NCBI RefSeq assembly: GCF_000812665.2
Contig: NZ_CP014327.1
Span: 3,625,501 to 3,689,500, forward strand
Origin: Falsihalocynthiibacter arcticus
GTDB lineage: Bacteria > Pseudomonadota > Alphaproteobacteria > Rhodobacterales > Rhodobacteraceae
Length of the DNA: 64,000 bases
Direction of reading: 5' to 3'
The first letter of the stretch is position 1. Each line of letters begins with the position of its first letter. This document shows positions 63,101 through 64,000 of the stretch, in pieces. Position numbers and translations under genes: made by a program. The notes beneath the pieces are model-generated. The model was not told the DNA's origin and ran no database searches. It saw only the letters and a program-made list of their open reading frames with translations.

Positions 63101-63855
63101 TATTCGGCCTCCTCAAGAAGATCGGCGTAACCGTTGTTTTCAACTTCAAGCGCCAATTCCGGCCCGCCAGATTTGATGATACGACCATTGGACATGATGT
63201 GAACCACGTCTGGGATAATGTGGTCCAAAAGGCGTTGATAGTGGGTGATCACAAGGAAGCTGCGCTCGCCGTCGCGAAGGGCGTTTACACCCTCGGCGAC
63301 AAGTTTCATCGCATCGACATCAAGGCCAGAGTCCGTCTCGTCGAGGACGCAAAGCTTAGGCGCCAACATCGCCATTTGCAGAATTTCGTTCCGCTTTTTC
63401 TCGCCACCAGAGAAGCCAACGTTTACGGGACGTTTCAGCATCTCCGCGTCGATCTTGAGGGCTTTTGCTTGGATGCGAACTTCTTTTAGGAACTCCCCAG
63501 CGGAGAGTTCTTCTTCGCCACGGGCTTTGCGTTGTGAATTCACCGCGGTGCGCAGGAAGGTCATATTCCCAACGCCGGGAATTTCTACAGGGTATTGAAA
63601 CGCAAGGAAAACACCCGCTGCGGCGCGCTCTTCGGGATCAAGATCAAGCATATCCTTGCCCTCAACTTCAATCGAGCCTTCAGTCACAACATAACCGTCA
63701 CGGCCAGCCAAAACATAAGACGTTGTCGATTTACCCGAGCCGTTGGGCCCCATAATCGCGTGGACTTCGCCTTTGCCGATCGAGAGGTTCACCCCCTTAA
63801 GGATTTGCTTGTCTTCTTCTTCAAGCTTGACGTGCAGGTTTTTGATTTCTAACAT
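63100..63855 (-). CDS. sufC: Fe-S cluster assembly ATPase SufC
   Basis: A 251-residue ABC-type ATPase: MLEIKNLHVKLEEEDKQILK, Walker A GPNGSGKSTTSYVL, signature VGFSGGEKKRNEILQMAM, Walker B LCVLDETDSGLDVDAM and the H-loop VITHYQRLLDHI. It powers the conformational cycle of SufBD. sufB is expected to the right, outside the window. Confidence 0.95.
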   Translation of the reverse strand: MLEIKNLHVKLEEEDKQILKGVNLSIGKGEVHAIMGPNGSGKSTTSYVLAGRDGYVVTEGSIEVEGKDMLDLDPEERAAAGVFLAFQYPVEIPGVGNMTFLRTAVNSQRKARGEEELSAGEFLKEVRIQAKALKIDAEMLKRPVNVGFSGGEKKRNEILQMAMLAPKLCVLDETDSGLDVDAMKLVAEGVNALRDGERSFLVITHYQRLLDHIIPDVVHIMSNGRIIKSGGPELALEVENNGYADLLEEAE

Positions 63856-64000
63856 TTTATTCTCATTTCAAGTATTGCAAGAGATGGCGGAAAACCGAAG
63901 GATCAGTCTTCAATCTGCCAAAATTGCAGTGTTTAAATTAGGAGCGACGGCGCCAAAACAATGGCGCCGAAATACAAAGGTCATCCAACAGAGCCTTCAA
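63856..64000. other. Edge region with a GGCGCC hairpin
   Basis: No complete gene. An inverted repeat CGGCGCCA (63948-63955) / TGGCGCCG (63962-63969) with a 6-base loop could be the end of an upstream minus-strand transcript or an attenuator within the suf operon. Confidence 0.4.

Overview
The window looks like chromosome of an alphaproteobacterium of the order Rhodobacterales (Roseobacter group). The evidence is gene content: an EnuR/UehABC/EutABCDE ectoine operon, an RpoE-ChrR singlet-oxygen sigma system next to a CFA-like methyltransferase operon, a suf operon with YIP1-type genes inside it, and moderate GC. Almost everything is metabolic; no plasmid functions, CRISPR array or intact mobile element is visible.

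Layout. (1) 0-5.6 kb is a decaying accessory zone: the end of a NYN/OST-HTH protein, a small membrane protein, and then wreckage of an integrase, McrC, an arylsulfatase, its formylglycine-generating enzyme, an IS3-type transposase, a TRAP permease and a GntR regulator. Two pairs of divergent genes are both 'headless' at a shared junction. (2) 5.6-8.7 kb is a copper module, cueR-copA, with a MerR-type promoter. (3) 8.7-16.1 kb is a di/oligopeptide ABC importer with a prolidase-like M24 peptidase and an XRE-cupin regulator. (4) 16.4-30.7 kb holds a kinase/M23/class III aminotransferase fusion and then a full hydroxyproline catabolism locus: FCD regulator, DapA-like deaminase, imino-acid reductase, polar amino acid ABC importer, FAD oxidase, 4-hydroxyproline epimerase, AcnX dehydratase and a second proline-racemase-like protein. 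Regions 3 and 4 together read as a plausible collagen/gelatin peptide utilisation region (inference). (5) 30.7-34.4 kb: a PLP decarboxylase, a BBE-like flavoenzyme and a conserved protein of unknown function. (6) 34.4-41.5 kb: fasciclin protein, chrR-rpoE, and a divergent operon of flavin amine oxidase, DUF1365, CFA-like methyltransferase, SDR, TspO-like protein and DUF2177; three promoter-like TGATC elements suggest one regulon. (7) 41.6-44.9 kb: DnaJ/CbpA with CbpM, an ArsC-family protein, a 58-residue protein and a secreted lysozyme-like protein. (8) 44.9-58.3 kb: the complete ectoine/5-hydroxyectoine operon. (9) 58.3-59.5 kb: a gene-free stretch, an intact tRNA-Arg(CCG) and a 5' half of a second, different tRNA-Arg(CCG). 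(10) 59.5-64 kb: sufS, two membrane proteins, sufD and sufC.

Six otherwise well-conserved reading frames are broken by an apparent single missing base, mostly in C, G or A runs (sulfatase, GntR remnant, kinase/aminotransferase fusion twice, TspO-like, AsnC). This pattern looks more like base-calling undercalls than six natural mutations, so several apparent pseudogenes may be intact in the real genome. The 5' truncations in region 1 cannot be explained that way.
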